A stretch of DNA of 64,000 bases, taken from positions 1,674,001 to 1,738,000 of the forward strand of contig OY751495.1 in assembly GCA_963565915.1 (NCBI GenBank), in the 5' to 3' direction. The position numbers and the translations under genes are program-made. Numbering within the stretch: position 1 is the stretch's first letter; each line of letters starts with the position of its first letter. This DNA is from Entoloma clypeatum. Taxonomy: Eukaryota > Basidiomycota > Agaricomycetes > Agaricales > Entolomataceae. Below, piece after piece: positions 43,954-55,446 of this stretch. Below the pieces are notes generated by a model. That model was not told the origin of the DNA. It was given only the letters and a program-made list of their open reading frames with translations, and did not search any database.

Positions 43954-45861
43954 ATGCCCACACTGACCATCCCCCCAGAGGTCATAGTCCTCCTTCCTTC
44001 CTTTCCAACACACTCACTTTCTCTTCTCACAGATCGTGGAACGTATACTCGTCCGCAGCACCCTCGTCGCAAGCTCTACCGTTCTTGTACGACCCTATGC
44101 TCCCCTTCTCCCCCAACACTGACATCGCGTGTTCCCAGCTCTACGACCTGCTATGTACCCTCGACCAGGAGGTGTGTCCCATGATGTCATCTCTCAACGG
44201 ACTTCGGCCACGTTTACATAGATCGCGTACGTCTGGAGCAACCCGTGGGCAGTCAGCTCTATGCTCTTCTTTCTCAACCGATACGTTCCCTTCATCGACA
44301 CGTTTCTCTCCCTTGCCCGTGCGTGTTTGCCATTTATCCGTCCGTCCCTCTTGCTGACGTACTTGCTTACTAGTCAAATTCTCAAAAAAAGAACACGAAG
44401 TGCGTGTCTCCCCATTCCTCTCTGTTTCATTCGCCACCCCCCGCTGATGTCCAGCAGAAATGCCTCGCATACTACACCCTCGTTACCTGTACGTTCTACC
44501 AATCGTCGCATACTGTGTCTCCCATTGACAATTTGGCCTGATCTAGGGTTGATCATCCTGGGCACAATTTTCTCCGAAGGTCAGCCGAATCAGATGCTGG
44601 CACACAAATGCTCTCACACACACACCCAAAAAAAGTCATCCTCATGCTCCGAACATATGCCATATGGGAACGCAAACGAGGCATCCTAATCTCCCTGTGT
44701 TTCCTCGCTTCTGTACCTCCTTTCAATTCCACCCCACCGCGCCCGGCCTGACCTATTCCTCAGATCATACTCGTCCCCGCATTAATCCTTACAAACACAG
44801 AGATAGGCTCCTTGCAATGTTCGTCCATCGTCCTTTCTCCAAATGCAATCTTTTTGACCACGTATAGACGCTCATTCATCCCCCGGGTGCCGTCTCGTCC
44901 ACGCCAGCCCCGTGATCCTCATCGCATATCTCCTCCTCGTCCTATCAGAGACGAGTATGTTCTCTCTTTCCTCCCTTCAATCGTGTTGATGACGGTCATT
45001 TACAAGTTTTGGTCGTCCTTACCATCATCAAAGCATATAAACACTGTGAGCACAGTACAACACCTCTCCTTTCATAAACCGCTGATTCTCGCAAACAAAC
45101 AAACAACAAAAGTTCGACACTGTCAGTCAGGATGGGTATTGCAGCTCTATAAAGATGGTAAGCGTCGTTTTAACCACGCTCGTAGGTTGATGTGTTCTGA
45201 CCCGGACAGGTATCATGTTCTATTTCTATATCCTTGGTCCGTTCTTTCTACATTCGCACCAAAGAGACCAAACTTAGCAAATTTCTCCCATCCCAGCTAT
45301 ATCACTAGCGAACATAATTGTCCCTCTCGTCGCTCCGGTTCGTCCTTGCCACTCCCTGCCTAATGCTCCGAACACTGACACAACCTCCCAGACCATATTT
45401 GCCAACTGGCTCGCAACGTCAGTACCCTTCTTCTTTTTCCCTTACCGAACACGTCACCTTCCCTTCCCCCTTCCCACAGCCCCCAACGCGTCGTGCACTC
45501 CATCCTTTGCAACCGTGTACTCTTCCTCATCTTCCGGCAGCGCTCCGCATCCTCCCTGACGAACCACATCCCCGCGGCTGACAGCGATCCGTACATGTCG
45601 GCTGTGGACCTGAATGAGCACGAGACGGGGATGAACATGACAATTGTGGGACCGAGCTTTGTGAGCATGAGCGTGGGAGTGGTGGAGGATGAGGGGGTGG
45701 GTATGGGTATGAGGATTGGCAGGATAGAAAGCGTGGATGGCGGGGTGAGGACAGGAAGCATGGACACTGGCGTGAGGATAGGCAGCATGGACGACAGCTG
45801 CGAGGGGGTGTACACTCGGAGAGGACGATGTAGAGAGATGCATGATCATAGAAAGTTATGA
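43954..45861 (+). CDS. DUF6533 multi-pass membrane protein
   Basis: A fungal, mainly agaricomycete family of about seven transmembrane helices with unknown function. The gene is built from many small exons. It starts at MPTLTIPPE (43954) and joins IVERILVRSTLVASSTVL, then LYDLLCTLDQE, then YVWSNPWAVSSMLFFLNRYV with PFIDTFLSL, then KCLAYYTLVTWLIILGTIFSE and VILMLRTYAIWERKRGILI. Later exons include YKDGIMFYFYIL, ANIIVPLVAP, and the last one with VVHSILCNRVLFLIFRQR plus a Gly/Met/Val-rich tail to 45861. LYDxLxTLDxE, FLNRY and LRTYAIWERKR are the family hallmarks as I know them. Each intron is GT-AG and 40-100 nt. Exon limits after 44,750 are less certain, and I did not find a break. Confidence 0.7.
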
Positions 45862-45882
45862 CACGCACACGGTTTTCTAAAT

Positions 45883-48036
45883 ATGGATTACACGAGAATG
45901 ATGGCTGGCCCAGATTCATTCCACATGCGCTCCCCTCCCCCTCGAGCCACGATGGGCGCCCTCCACCGCCGCACGCTCACTCGTTTCTGCTTTGCCGTCG
46001 CCTGCGCTTTCGCCCTGCGCCTGCTATTCTTGTCTTTTTCTTCGACACGTAATCCCAGCACCAGCACCAGCACCACAAGCCCATACTACCCACGATCCGA
46101 CAAACCACGGCCGCACCAGATAAAGCAGCGCAGCCTCATCGAGCGAGCGGGTCGCCCAGACAGGTCGCTCAATGTCCAGAAACACCGGTTCCTCCAGGCC
46201 CGTATGGGCCGCGACGAGCGGGAGGGGGTCATGGCGGACATTGTAGTGAATGGGATGTGGGATTGGTGGGAACGCTTCCAGATGCCCTAGCAAGCCTTTC
46301 TTTTTTTCAGCTTCACTGCTCACAGCTAATACTACCACCCCCCTACCCCAGCATAACGAACAAAGAAACCTCCGCCACCGACGCCCAACACGTCGTCTCC
46401 TCCATCGACCAGCTTCTCTCGCTCAACGGCTGGGTCGCCGCGCTCTGCCCCACCCTCGCGCGGCCCTTCTCCCCCACCTCCCTCTCCACCACCTCCACCA
46501 ACCCAGACTCGGAGCGCTACACCGACCTCATCACGCAGAACCACCTCTACTACATCGCACTTGTCATCCACTCCGCGGACCACTTCCTCCTCGACCAGCT
46601 CGCCGTCATCGTGCAGCTCGCCAAGCGCCTCGGGGCCCACAGCCTCTTCGTCTCCACGCTCGACTACGCCTCGTCCGACGCGACAGAGACGCTCACCGAC
46701 CTCTGCGAGGCCGTCCTCACGCTCCTCGGCGTGCCGTTCCGCATCCGCCGCGTCCCTGCGATGACGCACGACCCGCAGGCGGCGTACTACCCGCTCGAGG
46801 AGGCGCACATGCGCAATCTTGTGCTGGAGCCGCTGCGTGAGCTGAGGGCGCGCAGGGGGGTGCGGTTTAAGCGGGTCGTGTGGCTCAAGGGGTTCACGTG
46901 CCCGAACGATATACTCGAGACGATCAAGGTCAGCTTGGAGAATGAGGCGGCGATGGTGTGTGGGATGGACTGGGCGGAGAGCAGTGGGTTGTTTTATTTC
47001 TCTGATAGGTGTGTGTGTGTGTGTTTTTTTTGATTTGTTAACCCCTCCCCTCCCCCTGGTTTCTCTTGGTTGAACTCGCTTTTGGGGTAGATGGAGGACG
47101 AGAGATATTGGAGGCGACCAGTTCCGCCAGGTGTCCTCGAAGGGCGATACGGTGCCCCCCAGGGACAAGCGCGGGGCGGCGCGGTACGCGCAGCACTTGC
47201 CGTTTCAGGTGTTCTGCTGCGAGTCGGGGACGCACGTCGTCGACCCTGCGCAGTCGTATTATCGGGGGCTGGCGTACCGCGCCGGGACGGACTTTCAGAA
47301 TGTGAGCAGGGCGGAGGGGGCGCGGGTGGGGGGTGCGGAGGCGCCGTGTTTGGATAGCAGCCAGGCGTGGTTTTGCCGGGATTTGTGGGTGAGGAGTGCG
47401 AGGGATGGGGTGGAGGAGGAGGAGGAGGGACTGTCGAAGGCGGGCGGGGGGAAGGAGAAGAGGGAGGTGGTGGAGGTGGCGGCGAGGGATATGTGGATGG
47501 AGAAGCGGGATGTTGAGGTGGAGGCGCAGGAGCAGGAGGTCGAGCCCGAAGCGGACGTGGAGAAGCGGCAGGGGAAGCCTGCTGCTGCTGCTGCTGCCGC
47601 CGCCGTGGTGGTGGATGCGGATGCGAATGCGGGGTCGGACTACGACGCGATGCCGGTCGAGCAGGGCGGGGAGGAGGTGCCGACGGCATTCAAGCTGGTG
47701 GATCTGGAAGTGTCGAATTCGGTGTTCCGGCCTGCGAGGATATTGGTGAACCCGCGGTGCGTGACGACGTATGCGGGCGTGAGCCACACGCAGCTTGCGC
47801 AGGACCTATTTGGGGACGCGGATGATGGGATGAAGGGGGTGAAAAAGTATGTGTTGGATGAGTGGGAGGCGGCGCCGGATAGTTTTGTGTGTCAGGAGCA
47901 AAAGTGGGTTCTATTTCAGGTTTGTGGATTAGGCTGATAATTGGGATTTTTTAGGCAGACGGGAGGGAGGGAGGCGATGAAGACGCAGCGAAGGCTTGGG
48001 TTTTCGATCCACGAGGAGTTGAGGCGGATAGACTAG
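45883..48036 (+). CDS. CAP59-like (CMT1-family) mannosyltransferase
   Basis: These Golgi type II enzymes include Cryptococcus Cap59 and Cmt1, acting in capsule or cell-wall glycan synthesis. An N-terminal membrane anchor (RFCFAVACAFALRLLFLSF) makes the ATG at 45952 a plausible start as well as 45883. An intron between about 46250 and 46352 leads to the catalytic region: LLSLNGWVAALCPTLARPF, YIALVIHSADHFLLDQLAVI, LGAHSLFVSTLDYASSD, FKRVVWLKGFTCPNDILETI, GMDWAESSGLFYFSD. After a GT-repeat intron (about 47009-47090) come RDIGGDQFRQVSSKGD, LPFQVFCCESGTHVVDP and SQAWFCRDLW. An acidic, Ala-rich low-complexity insert (47390-47690) precedes LVDLEVSNSVFRPARILVNP. A last intron ends in a short exon with the TAG at 48034-48036. 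No break is seen. Confidence 0.82.
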
Positions 48037-48194
48037 ATGTGTGTGTGTATTATTGCATGTACTGAATACCGTATTATTACTTACCACGACGCGTCGAGTC
48101 ATGTTTCTTGATCAAGGCGACGTGTTGCTGACGTCTGTTTGTCCTCATGCTATTTATTCGAGTTATTACACTATAGCTTCTCCCTCCCTCCACA

Positions 48195-49620
48195 ATGCCC
48201 GCTCAGCGCACCGTCCCGCACCTGATGACGCTCGCCGACCTGAGCGTCCCCCAGATCAAGCGTCTCCTCACGCACTCCCACCACCTCAAGCAGGTCTCCC
48301 GCCCCTGGCTCGAGCCCCAAGGCTCCATCCTCGAAAAGAAGGGCACAAAGCTGCGTCTGCCCTCCCAGTCCCTCTTCAACAAGACCATCGCCCTCCTCTT
48401 CTCAAAACGCAGCACTCGCACACGCGTCTCGGCAGAGACGAGCGCAGTCCTTCTCGGCGGACGTGCGCTCTTCCTCGGCAGCGAGGACATCCAGCTCGGC
48501 GTGAACGAGAGCCCGCGGGACACTGCACGGGTCATTGGCGGGATGTGTCAGGGCATCTTTGCGCGTGTGGGGGAGCATACCGAGATTGAGGTTCGTTTCC
48601 CCCCTTTCTCCCCCCGTGCTAACGACGCTCAACTCATACACACACACACACACACACACAGGAACTAGCAGCGCACTCCCCCGTCCCGGTCCTAAACGCC
48701 CTCTCCTCCCTCTGGCACCCAACCCAGATCCTCGCGGACCTCCTGACGCTGCACGAGCACGCGCACCTCTTCCTCCCTCCCTCCGCCCAAAACCAGCAGC
48801 CGCTTCTCGAACCTTCCTCTTCCCCCCTACCTAACAACAAGACCAAACCCAAAAAAGACAAGAAGCACACCTCCACGCTCCCCGAGCTCCGCCCGCTCAC
48901 CATTGCCTACGTCGGCGACTCTGCCAATGTCCTGCACGACATGCTCGTCACCTACCCGCGCCTCGGGCACACCCTCCGCGTCGCGAGCCCGCCACAGTAC
49001 CGCGCGCCTGCCGCCGTGTGGGACCGTGTCACGGCGCTCGGCTGCGACAAGGGGATTTGGTGGTGCGCTGATCCGAAGGAGGCTGTCCAGGGTGCGGATG
49101 TCGTTGTGACTGATACTTGGTGCGGCTTCTTCTTCTTCGCTTTTCGGTTCCATGGGGAATGTTGGATGCTGACTTTGTGTTTTCATTTATTTAAGGATCT
49201 CGATGGGACAGGAAGCGGAGAAGGAGGAGAGGCTGAGGGCGTTTGCGGGGTATCAGGTGACGGAGGCGCTGTGCAGCAATGCGAACCCGAACTGGAAGTT
49301 CTTGCATTGTCTGCCGAGGAAGCAGCATGAAGTAGACGATCAGGTTAGGGTTTTTCTTTTTGCTCCTTGGCGTTCGCATCGCTTTTCTCATTGAGTTTTA
49401 TCGTTGAATAGGTCTTCTATGGACCGAGGTCCCTCGTCTTCCCTGAGGCGGATAACCGTAAATGGACGATAATGGCCATCTTTGAGTGCGTCATGAATTT
49501 TCTCCCGTTCTGATTGATTCTCTTTGAAATCTTACTCTCGTGTCTTGCGGTTGCAGCCTGCTCTTTGGAAAATGGGACCTCTCGGCTGGAGGACCCCCTC
49601 CGCCAACCCAGAAAAACTAA
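48195..49620 (+). CDS. ARG3: ornithine carbamoyltransferase
   Basis: Converts ornithine and carbamoyl phosphate to citrulline in arginine synthesis. Exon 1 (48195-48590) contains the carbamoyl-phosphate loop [10 protein letters not shown] and [20 protein letters not shown]. After a CA-repeat intron (48591-48661) come [20 protein letters not shown] and a Pro/Ser/Lys-rich insert of about 35 residues. Then [20 protein letters not shown] leads to DTWISMGQE, split by an intron at about 49119-49195. KFLHCLPRK holds the conserved Cys of the ornithine site, and [20 protein letters not shown] and LLFGKWDLS end at the TAA 49618-49620. Four GT-AG introns are present and all signature motifs are intact. 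A mitochondrial targeting peptide is not obvious. Confidence 0.95.
48636..48660. repeat. CA dinucleotide microsatellite in OTC intron 1
   Basis: About 12 CA units run directly into the splice acceptor of the first OTC intron (acag at 48658-48661), so the microsatellite itself supplies the acceptor. The neighbouring CAP59-like gene has a GT tract just after a splice donor at about 47009-47022. Confidence 0.85.
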
Positions 49621-50784
49621 AAACAAAAAGCTCCCAATCGCAGCTGGTCAATATCTTGGAAACCAAAGAATCATCAGTAGTTCTCTATCTTGTTTCAGAC
49701 TCGTCCTTGTGTTCTTGGAGTCGCAGCACTTTGTCTGTATACTTACTTAAAAATTGAAGATCTTTGTTTGCATTGATACCTCGGAGGAGTGGTTTCGAAC
49801 TTGTGAATTTGACTACAGCTCGCAGTCATTCTTTTTCCCTGTTAATGTCATTAGTGCGTCACAAACAAATGTGTCTGGAGAACACCTTCAAACCCTACTT
49901 GTGGTGCGTCCCCTTTCCCCCTCTGTCCATGTTTATTATGATTGACCGCGGTTGTTTTTTTGTCGCTTGCAGATAGTAGAACATTTATATATCCAGAAAG
50001 CTGACTGGCTGCTACAGCTTTCGAAAACTTTACTTTGAAAGGAAGCTCTAATCCCTCGCTAATCTGGCTGTCCCCCCTTCCCCACCTCCGCCAATGTCGT
50101 CTTCCCCAATCCCAAGCGGCATCCTCTCACCCACATCCCAATGCATGCTTTCACATATACTGACACTACCGACGTCCACAACTTCCTTGTACGCGTCCCA
50201 CGCCTTCAATTGATACCGTGCTTGTGTGCACCTTGCGCTCAAAGTTTTATGGCTCTTCCTGTGCACATGCAGACTCCACAGAACTGTCCACAATGTGCGC
50301 TTCGTCGGAAGGGTCGCGATGGGTGAGACGGGTATTCCTAGAAACGACGCGGCGTCTTCGCAAAGTGAGTGAAAAGATTGAGAAGCTCCGGGTGGTGTGA
50401 ACGGGACTGGATATTAGTGACTGGGATATCATGACACACCTCCGTCCGGTAGCGCCTCGCGCCGTTTTAAGTGGGAGGTATCTTCATCGGAGCAGCCCCG
50501 TTATAAAAGCAGGCCTAACTTGAACCTGGTCGATGAGGTTGCGCTGCTTGGTTTTATCCGTAGCTTGGGTATCTTGAACCGGTTAGGTTTTTAAACACAA
50601 AATCATTGATTGATCGGTGAATGCGCTTCGAGCTGATGTAGCTTCCTCTCCTTGACCATGAGTTCCTCCTGCGATTCTCTCAGTTTCAATCGCCACGCTA
50701 ACTCGTCATTCAAACACAGGAAACGTTCCAACAATGTTCTGCTCTGTTCGTTCAGAGCGTGGGTGGTTGGGTAGGGAGGGCATC
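49621..50784. other. intergenic with one possible coding remnant
   Basis: On the minus strand, one frame stays open from about 50400 to 50045 and reads like protein (SFHSLCEDAASFLGIPVSP, YQLKAWDAYKEVVDVGSV, HWDVGERMPLGIGEDDIGG). It lacks a clear start and no family is recognised. Another minus-strand stretch (about 50780-50620) has coiled-coil character (LERFLCLNDELAWRLKLRES). Both could be remnants of one gene next to the UCH37 duplicate. Confidence 0.35.
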
Positions 50785-52985
50785 CGGAACCAGGTTGTTC
50801 CCTTCATAGATGTTCATGGTAGGAAAAAAGCAATATTGAACAGGATGAAGCACGGGTTTCTTGAGAGCCATGGAGACGACACGACTTGAATTTCAAACAT
50901 TAGAACCTATCCAGGATATGTTCAACCTCCTGCTCGGCGTCCCAATCTTATCCCTTACCCCGCCCTTTGACGCTGACAGCAGTCACACACCGTTTCGCCT
51001 TTATCTTCCTATCGTCCTCATCGAGATCCAGCAGAGTCCTCAATAGCCCCTCGCTGTTCAACCGCTTCTCAAAGGCCTTTAGGAATGGCTCATAGTCAAG
51101 GGTCCGCTTCAGGTGATCAGTCTGCAAAAACATCGACCAAGGGAGAATGGATGGAAAAAGTACAACATACACTTGCACTGACAGCCTTTTCCAAGTCATC
51201 CTCCCCCGCCACATTTGCAAGCATGGAATTCTGCATACACGCTTCCCATGCTAGTATGAGTTTCTTCTCAGGCATATCGAGGATGCGAAGATCCTGGTCA
51301 AAGCCTCCGCACTCCAAAGTCAGTCGCGAATGTCCGTACATCGCTCACGGAAGAGAGAGTTTTCAAAGATATTCCGTGAGGACTGGAGAAGTATCGGATC
51401 CACCTGAACAAAGAACAAATATGAGTGATGTTTGTGGATGCGGAGTAACAGTTACGCGCAACTTGTCCTGCCATCCAACAGCCATCTTCTTCTCCAATGC
51501 GAACGCACCGAGCGAGCGAATTGTGAGCTCTTCGAAGCAGGGGCGAGTTCGTGATAGCGAGTCCCTTCATCTTGTGAAGGCTACCATAAGCCGGTGTCTG
51601 AAACAATAAGAAAAACGCGTACCACAGGCAACATTTGCTCCGTCTCTTTTTTTGTACAGCCCGAGCTCATCTTCAATGTCAAGATGTGGACAATTGAGAA
51701 GTACGTTGAGAATTGAACCAGACGCGTTCGGCGGCGGGGTCGTCAAAGTCTGCCGGGCGATGAGCATCTCTGCGCCAGCGGAAACAGAAGATGAGGCCGT
51801 GTGGGTTGAGGTGATCCACCGCCCAGGGCTTGATGTCGTACATTTCGACGAGTTCCACGTTCCGCACATCTAGCTCGCGCGTCAAAGAGGTGAAGACCCC
51901 TGCATGGTATAGGTTAGGAGGCGTCATGGGAGCGATGACGGGGGCATGCCTGGATCGGACTCGATGGCAGCGAAGGGTCCGCCGACGAGATCGATCCCAC
52001 TGGCGAGATTGCACAGCGGGACCGGACCAATGTACCCCTCGAAAACATTGTAAACAAATAACAATCTAATATAGAATTTATTTGCTGATCACATTGTGGG
52101 AACGCAAGTAAAATCCATTTTTAATAATTATTTAATGTGCTCTGCATGTTTCCACTGAGCAAATGCAAAAGAAAATGCAAAATGTGATTGTGATGTGGCC
52201 CCGATATTTCCTTCTCTCAAATGGAGATCCCATTCAAAAATCAAACCACTTGTTTATCCTTTATGAGAACTGAGTTTGATCCCAGCTTACATAGCAGGAA
52301 CATGCTGAACAAATATATTTATTTGATCCCTATGTTCTACCCTCGTGCACAAAATTCCCATTGACAAAGAACATTTTAAAAGAAATCACGGTGAAGTCAT
52401 CATGAGATTGGCAATCACACCATTTGTATATTTTTAATCTTCTTCTTTGTTTGAGGAAACATTTTAAAGACTACAAAGGATGTGATGGGTACATTTTAAA
52501 CATAGCAGCAGTGTGGTTGTCAATCATATCATGGACTGAGTGTGATTTCTTTTGAAATGTTCTTTGTCAATGGGAATTTCGTGCACAAGGGTAGAACATA
52601 GGGATCAAATAAATAATTTGTTCAGCATGTTCCTGCTATGTAAGCTGGGATCAAACTCAGTTCTCATAAAGGATAAACAAGTGGTTTGATTTTTGAATAG
52701 GATCTCTATTTGAGAGAAGGAAATATTGGGGCCACATCACAATCACATTTTGCATTTTCTTTTGCATTTGCTCAGTGGAAACATGCAGAGCACATTAAAT
52801 AATTATTAAAAATGGATTTTACTTGTGTTCCCACAATGTGATCAGCAAATAAATTCTATATTAGATTGTTATTTGTTTACAATGTTTTCGAGGGGTACAT
52901 TGGTCCGGTCCCGCTGTGTTGGAGGCATCCTGTATGGTTTCTGACGTGATGGTGGTGGTGGTGGTTTGACAGAATCCATTAGATG
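50785..52985 (-). pseudogene. decayed duplicate of the UCH37-type gene
   Basis: This copies 12025-13975 from the 3' flank through the ATG region. The C-terminus is kept (DYEPFLKAFEKRLNSEGLL, near 51090), as are MKGLAITNSPLLRRAHNSLA (about 51560) and AVDHLNPHGLIFCFRW (about 51800). Relative to the parent, about 570 bp is missing near 51500 (parent 12767-13340), removing the catalytic His/Asp segment. A further 38 bp is missing near 51717 (parent about 13549-13586), removing the catalytic Cys segment. A 907-bp foldback element splits the first exon at 52012-52918. It cannot make an active hydrolase. Sequence matching is by eye. Confidence 0.9.
52012..52918. mobile_element. 907-bp foldback (long-inverted-repeat) DNA transposon, non-autonomous
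   Basis: Two arms of about 378 bp (52012-52389 and 52542-52918) are near-perfect reverse complements around a ~150-bp loop. The ends are CACAGCGGGACCGGACC and its complement. It is flanked by TTG on both sides (52009-52011 and 52919-52921). The intact paralogue near 13884 reads gattggagg with one TTG, so the site before insertion is visible. A 3-bp duplication and CAC-ends suggest the CACTA/CMC superfamily, but no transposase is present, so the family is an inference. No coding frame is seen inside. Confidence 0.92.
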
Positions 52986-53004
52986 ATTCAAGAATTATAT
53001 ACTA

Positions 53005-54731
53005 CTGTATCATTTCGACAGGATGTATTGTCACTGGTCACACTGGACCTTGAATCGAACTTTGGGGGGCAAATCACCTAGTGTTCCCACATACCCAGCC
53101 TAATCAGGCTGGGACGACACATCAGGCTGGGATGACACCGTGTGTGGCCCTGCCTGATTAGGCTCTTTCCTGTTAAATATCAACACCAGCAATATCCCCA
53201 TCGTGACATTGGATATCTTCACCCAAGTCCACTGAGACATCCTTGTGCATCCTCAGCACACACCGGAAACCCATCAAACTCCCATCAGCAACGATCAGCA
53301 ACATTCAGGGCCCATTGGCCCACATCCACCATGTCGTTCGCAACGCCAAGCAACGTCCAGGCACACTCCCACGCCCCTGCCACAAGTCCCCCCCCGTCCT
53401 CCCTCAACCGCTCCCCTTTCCCCATGCCTCCCATGCCTCGGACTTCATGCCCCCATGCTCTTATGAGTATATATACACTAAGGGAGGTATGTATTGTCTC
53501 CTATAGCCCTCTACATACATCTACCAACAACACCCACACCCTCCCCCTTGTATATACATCTGTACTATCATGTAAACTTGTTCTAAAGTATAGTATAATA
53601 TACTAAGCCTGATTTACAACCAATGCCCTGAGGTAGAGATCATTAAAAAGGCTAAAAAAGCGGTCAGGAAGTGAGGAATGAGGAGGAGCACATACCTCTC
53701 CTTGTGAACTACCCTTCCCATTCCAAAGGGTTACCTTTATATTCATTCTAGAGTATATCAAGGTATGGGGGAAGGTATATGGGCACCCCAGCAAGGGTAA
53801 AACATGGTGAAAAGACCGAAAATGTATGTACTCACCTTGGGTACAGATCATCATCTTAAGCCCACAAATTGGTCAGGGCACCTATATAGGGCTATTCTAT
53901 AGTGTAAATAGGTCTCCAAGCGTCGGTATTACAAGGTGTTCAATGGCTAGATCAGGTAGGAAAGTGTAGAAGATGAGACATACATCAAAAATACCTATTC
54001 CTCACCTAGCATTAGTATTACATGGTAGATAAATGTATAGACACCTGTAGAGGGTGTCCTAAGTGTATATCTACCCACTGGAAAAGACCCCAAAGGAATC
54101 CAAGCAGCGTGGAAGGTGGGAGACCTGATTCAGTCCCGAAAACACAACTGGAGAGCGCGACTTGTTATGGACATACTATCCTGAAGTGCATTTCAGACAA
54201 AACTCACGTCAAAAAATATCACACTCATGTGCAAACAGAAGTAAGCGAGGTGTGAAAATAAACTCTACTCTGGGTTTGCACCAATACTTTGACAAGCTTC
54301 ATCAGCTGAAGCCCTGCCTCCGTGATGGGTGGAGAGGTCATTTGTGCCAGCCCCTCACATGGATGTTTGTGTTTTCCCTTCTGTTTGTTCTGCACGTGTT
54401 AAAGATGAACCAACAGTTAGATAATACATATAAAACATTGTGAACATGTTCATCCGTGTTGAGGGGATGGTTTAGGAGCCTGCGATGAGCCCTGAATGTT
54501 GCTGATCGTTGCTGATGGGAGTTTGATGGGTTCTCGGCATGTGCTGAGGATGCACGAGGATGTCTCAGTGGACTTGGGTGAAGATATCCGATTTCGTGAC
54601 GGGAATATTGCTGGTGTTGGGATTTAACAGGAAAGAGCCTAATCAGGCAGGGCCACACACGGTGTTGTCCCAGCCTGATTAGGCTGGGTATGTGGAAACA
54701 CTAGGTGGAACATCCGGTCGAAATGATACAG
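53005..54731. mobile_element. 1.7-kb terminal-inverted-repeat element, non-autonomous
   Basis: The left end (53005 to about 53320) and right end (about 54470-54731) are inverted copies. They start with CTGTATCATTTCGAC, and the left arm has an extra ~50 bp after the first 22 bp. Both arms hold the palindromic motif CAGCCTAATCAGGCTG and a further ~200 bp reading into the element. TA lies outside each end (53003-53004 and 54732-54733). The centre (about 53320-54470) has no recognisable transposase. I infer a TA-targeting, Tc1/mariner-like or similar non-autonomous element. Confidence 0.72.
53093..53113. repeat. palindromic CAGCCTAATCAGGCTG motif
   Basis: A near-perfect palindrome inside the left arm of the 1.7-kb element, partly repeated just downstream (about 53120-53135) and again in the right arm near 54670-54690. 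It could be a transposase-binding or structural site. Confidence 0.6.
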
Positions 54732-54733
54732 TA

Positions 54734-55043
54734 TGCTCTGCCCTGACTTCGGAGGGGCTGTGCAGGTCGTCCTCACTTTGGAGATAAGCTCATATAGCAC
54801 CATTTTTCTCTCTAAATATGCTGGATTTTTATGATCATTGCCATTCATCCACCTTGTATACTACAATCTAGTATTGAAGCCAACAAAAGGGCAGAAGAGG
54901 ACGGCAATTTAGCTTTATCAGTCATTTATTACCAAATTTGGGAGTGTCACTCCTGGAAGTCAAAATCATGGGAATTCGGGTTGTTCTGTTGTGTTTGTTG
55001 CAGTGGATGAAGCCAAAGAAGGATGATTTCACTCTCAGACAAT
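54734..55043. mobile_element. left part of a MITE-like element split by the LTR retrotransposon
   Basis: It begins TGCTCTGCCCTGACTTCGG, and the inverted counterpart ends at 61750 on the far side of the retrotransposon. About 50 bp match with few differences. TA flanks both ends (54732-54733 and 61751-61752). Without the retrotransposon and one ACAAT copy the element would be about 370 bp. Confidence 0.7.
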
Positions 55044-55444
55044 TGTTACGGACTCTACGGTATGAGGACCATGTCATATCTTTTACTTATCGGCCCAACT
55101 CAGCACCCTCTTACGAACTCACTATGTCTAATGTCTACTTTCGCAACCTTTGATTCCCAGTCTGACTCACTACATTACTTTGTCATCCCCTTTAGTATAC
55201 TTCGCTCCCACGCTGACTCGCTTTCTGCAGTCAGCTTACTCATTGTACATAGCCTTCCACAGTCACCTGACTCATGCGCACTGCCTTCCGCAGTACTGAC
55301 TCATCCGCTACCGCCTATAGTCAATACCTATATAAACCTCTTGTACTGTAGTAGATTCCTTAGATTTAGCAATCACATTGCTCTTCGCCTTTCCACTTCC
55401 TGCATACTCTGCCTGAACCTTGGAACGGTTTGTTAAGCATAACA
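55044..55444 (+). repeat. 5' LTR
   Basis: 401 bp, from TGTTACGG to GCATAACA. By hand alignment it differs from the 3' LTR at about 18 positions; all but one are transitions, and most are CG versus TG or CA. Confidence 0.95.
55329..55372 (+). promoter_or_regulatory. LTR core promoter and inferred RNA start
   Basis: A TATA box (tatataaa, 55329-55336) lies 33 bp before AGATTTAGCAA (55362-55372). Those 11 bases are exactly complementary to 55447-55457, just after the LTR, so the transcript probably starts at 55362. The same arrangement recurs in the 3' LTR (61567 and 61600). Confidence 0.75.
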
Positions 55445-55446
55445 AG

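Noticed and set aside
46332..47787. Long minus-strand frames (over 200 codons) opposite the CAP59-like gene
   Set aside because: They are Arg/His/Pro-rich mirror frames of a GC-rich gene; the plus strand carries the recognisable domain and introns.
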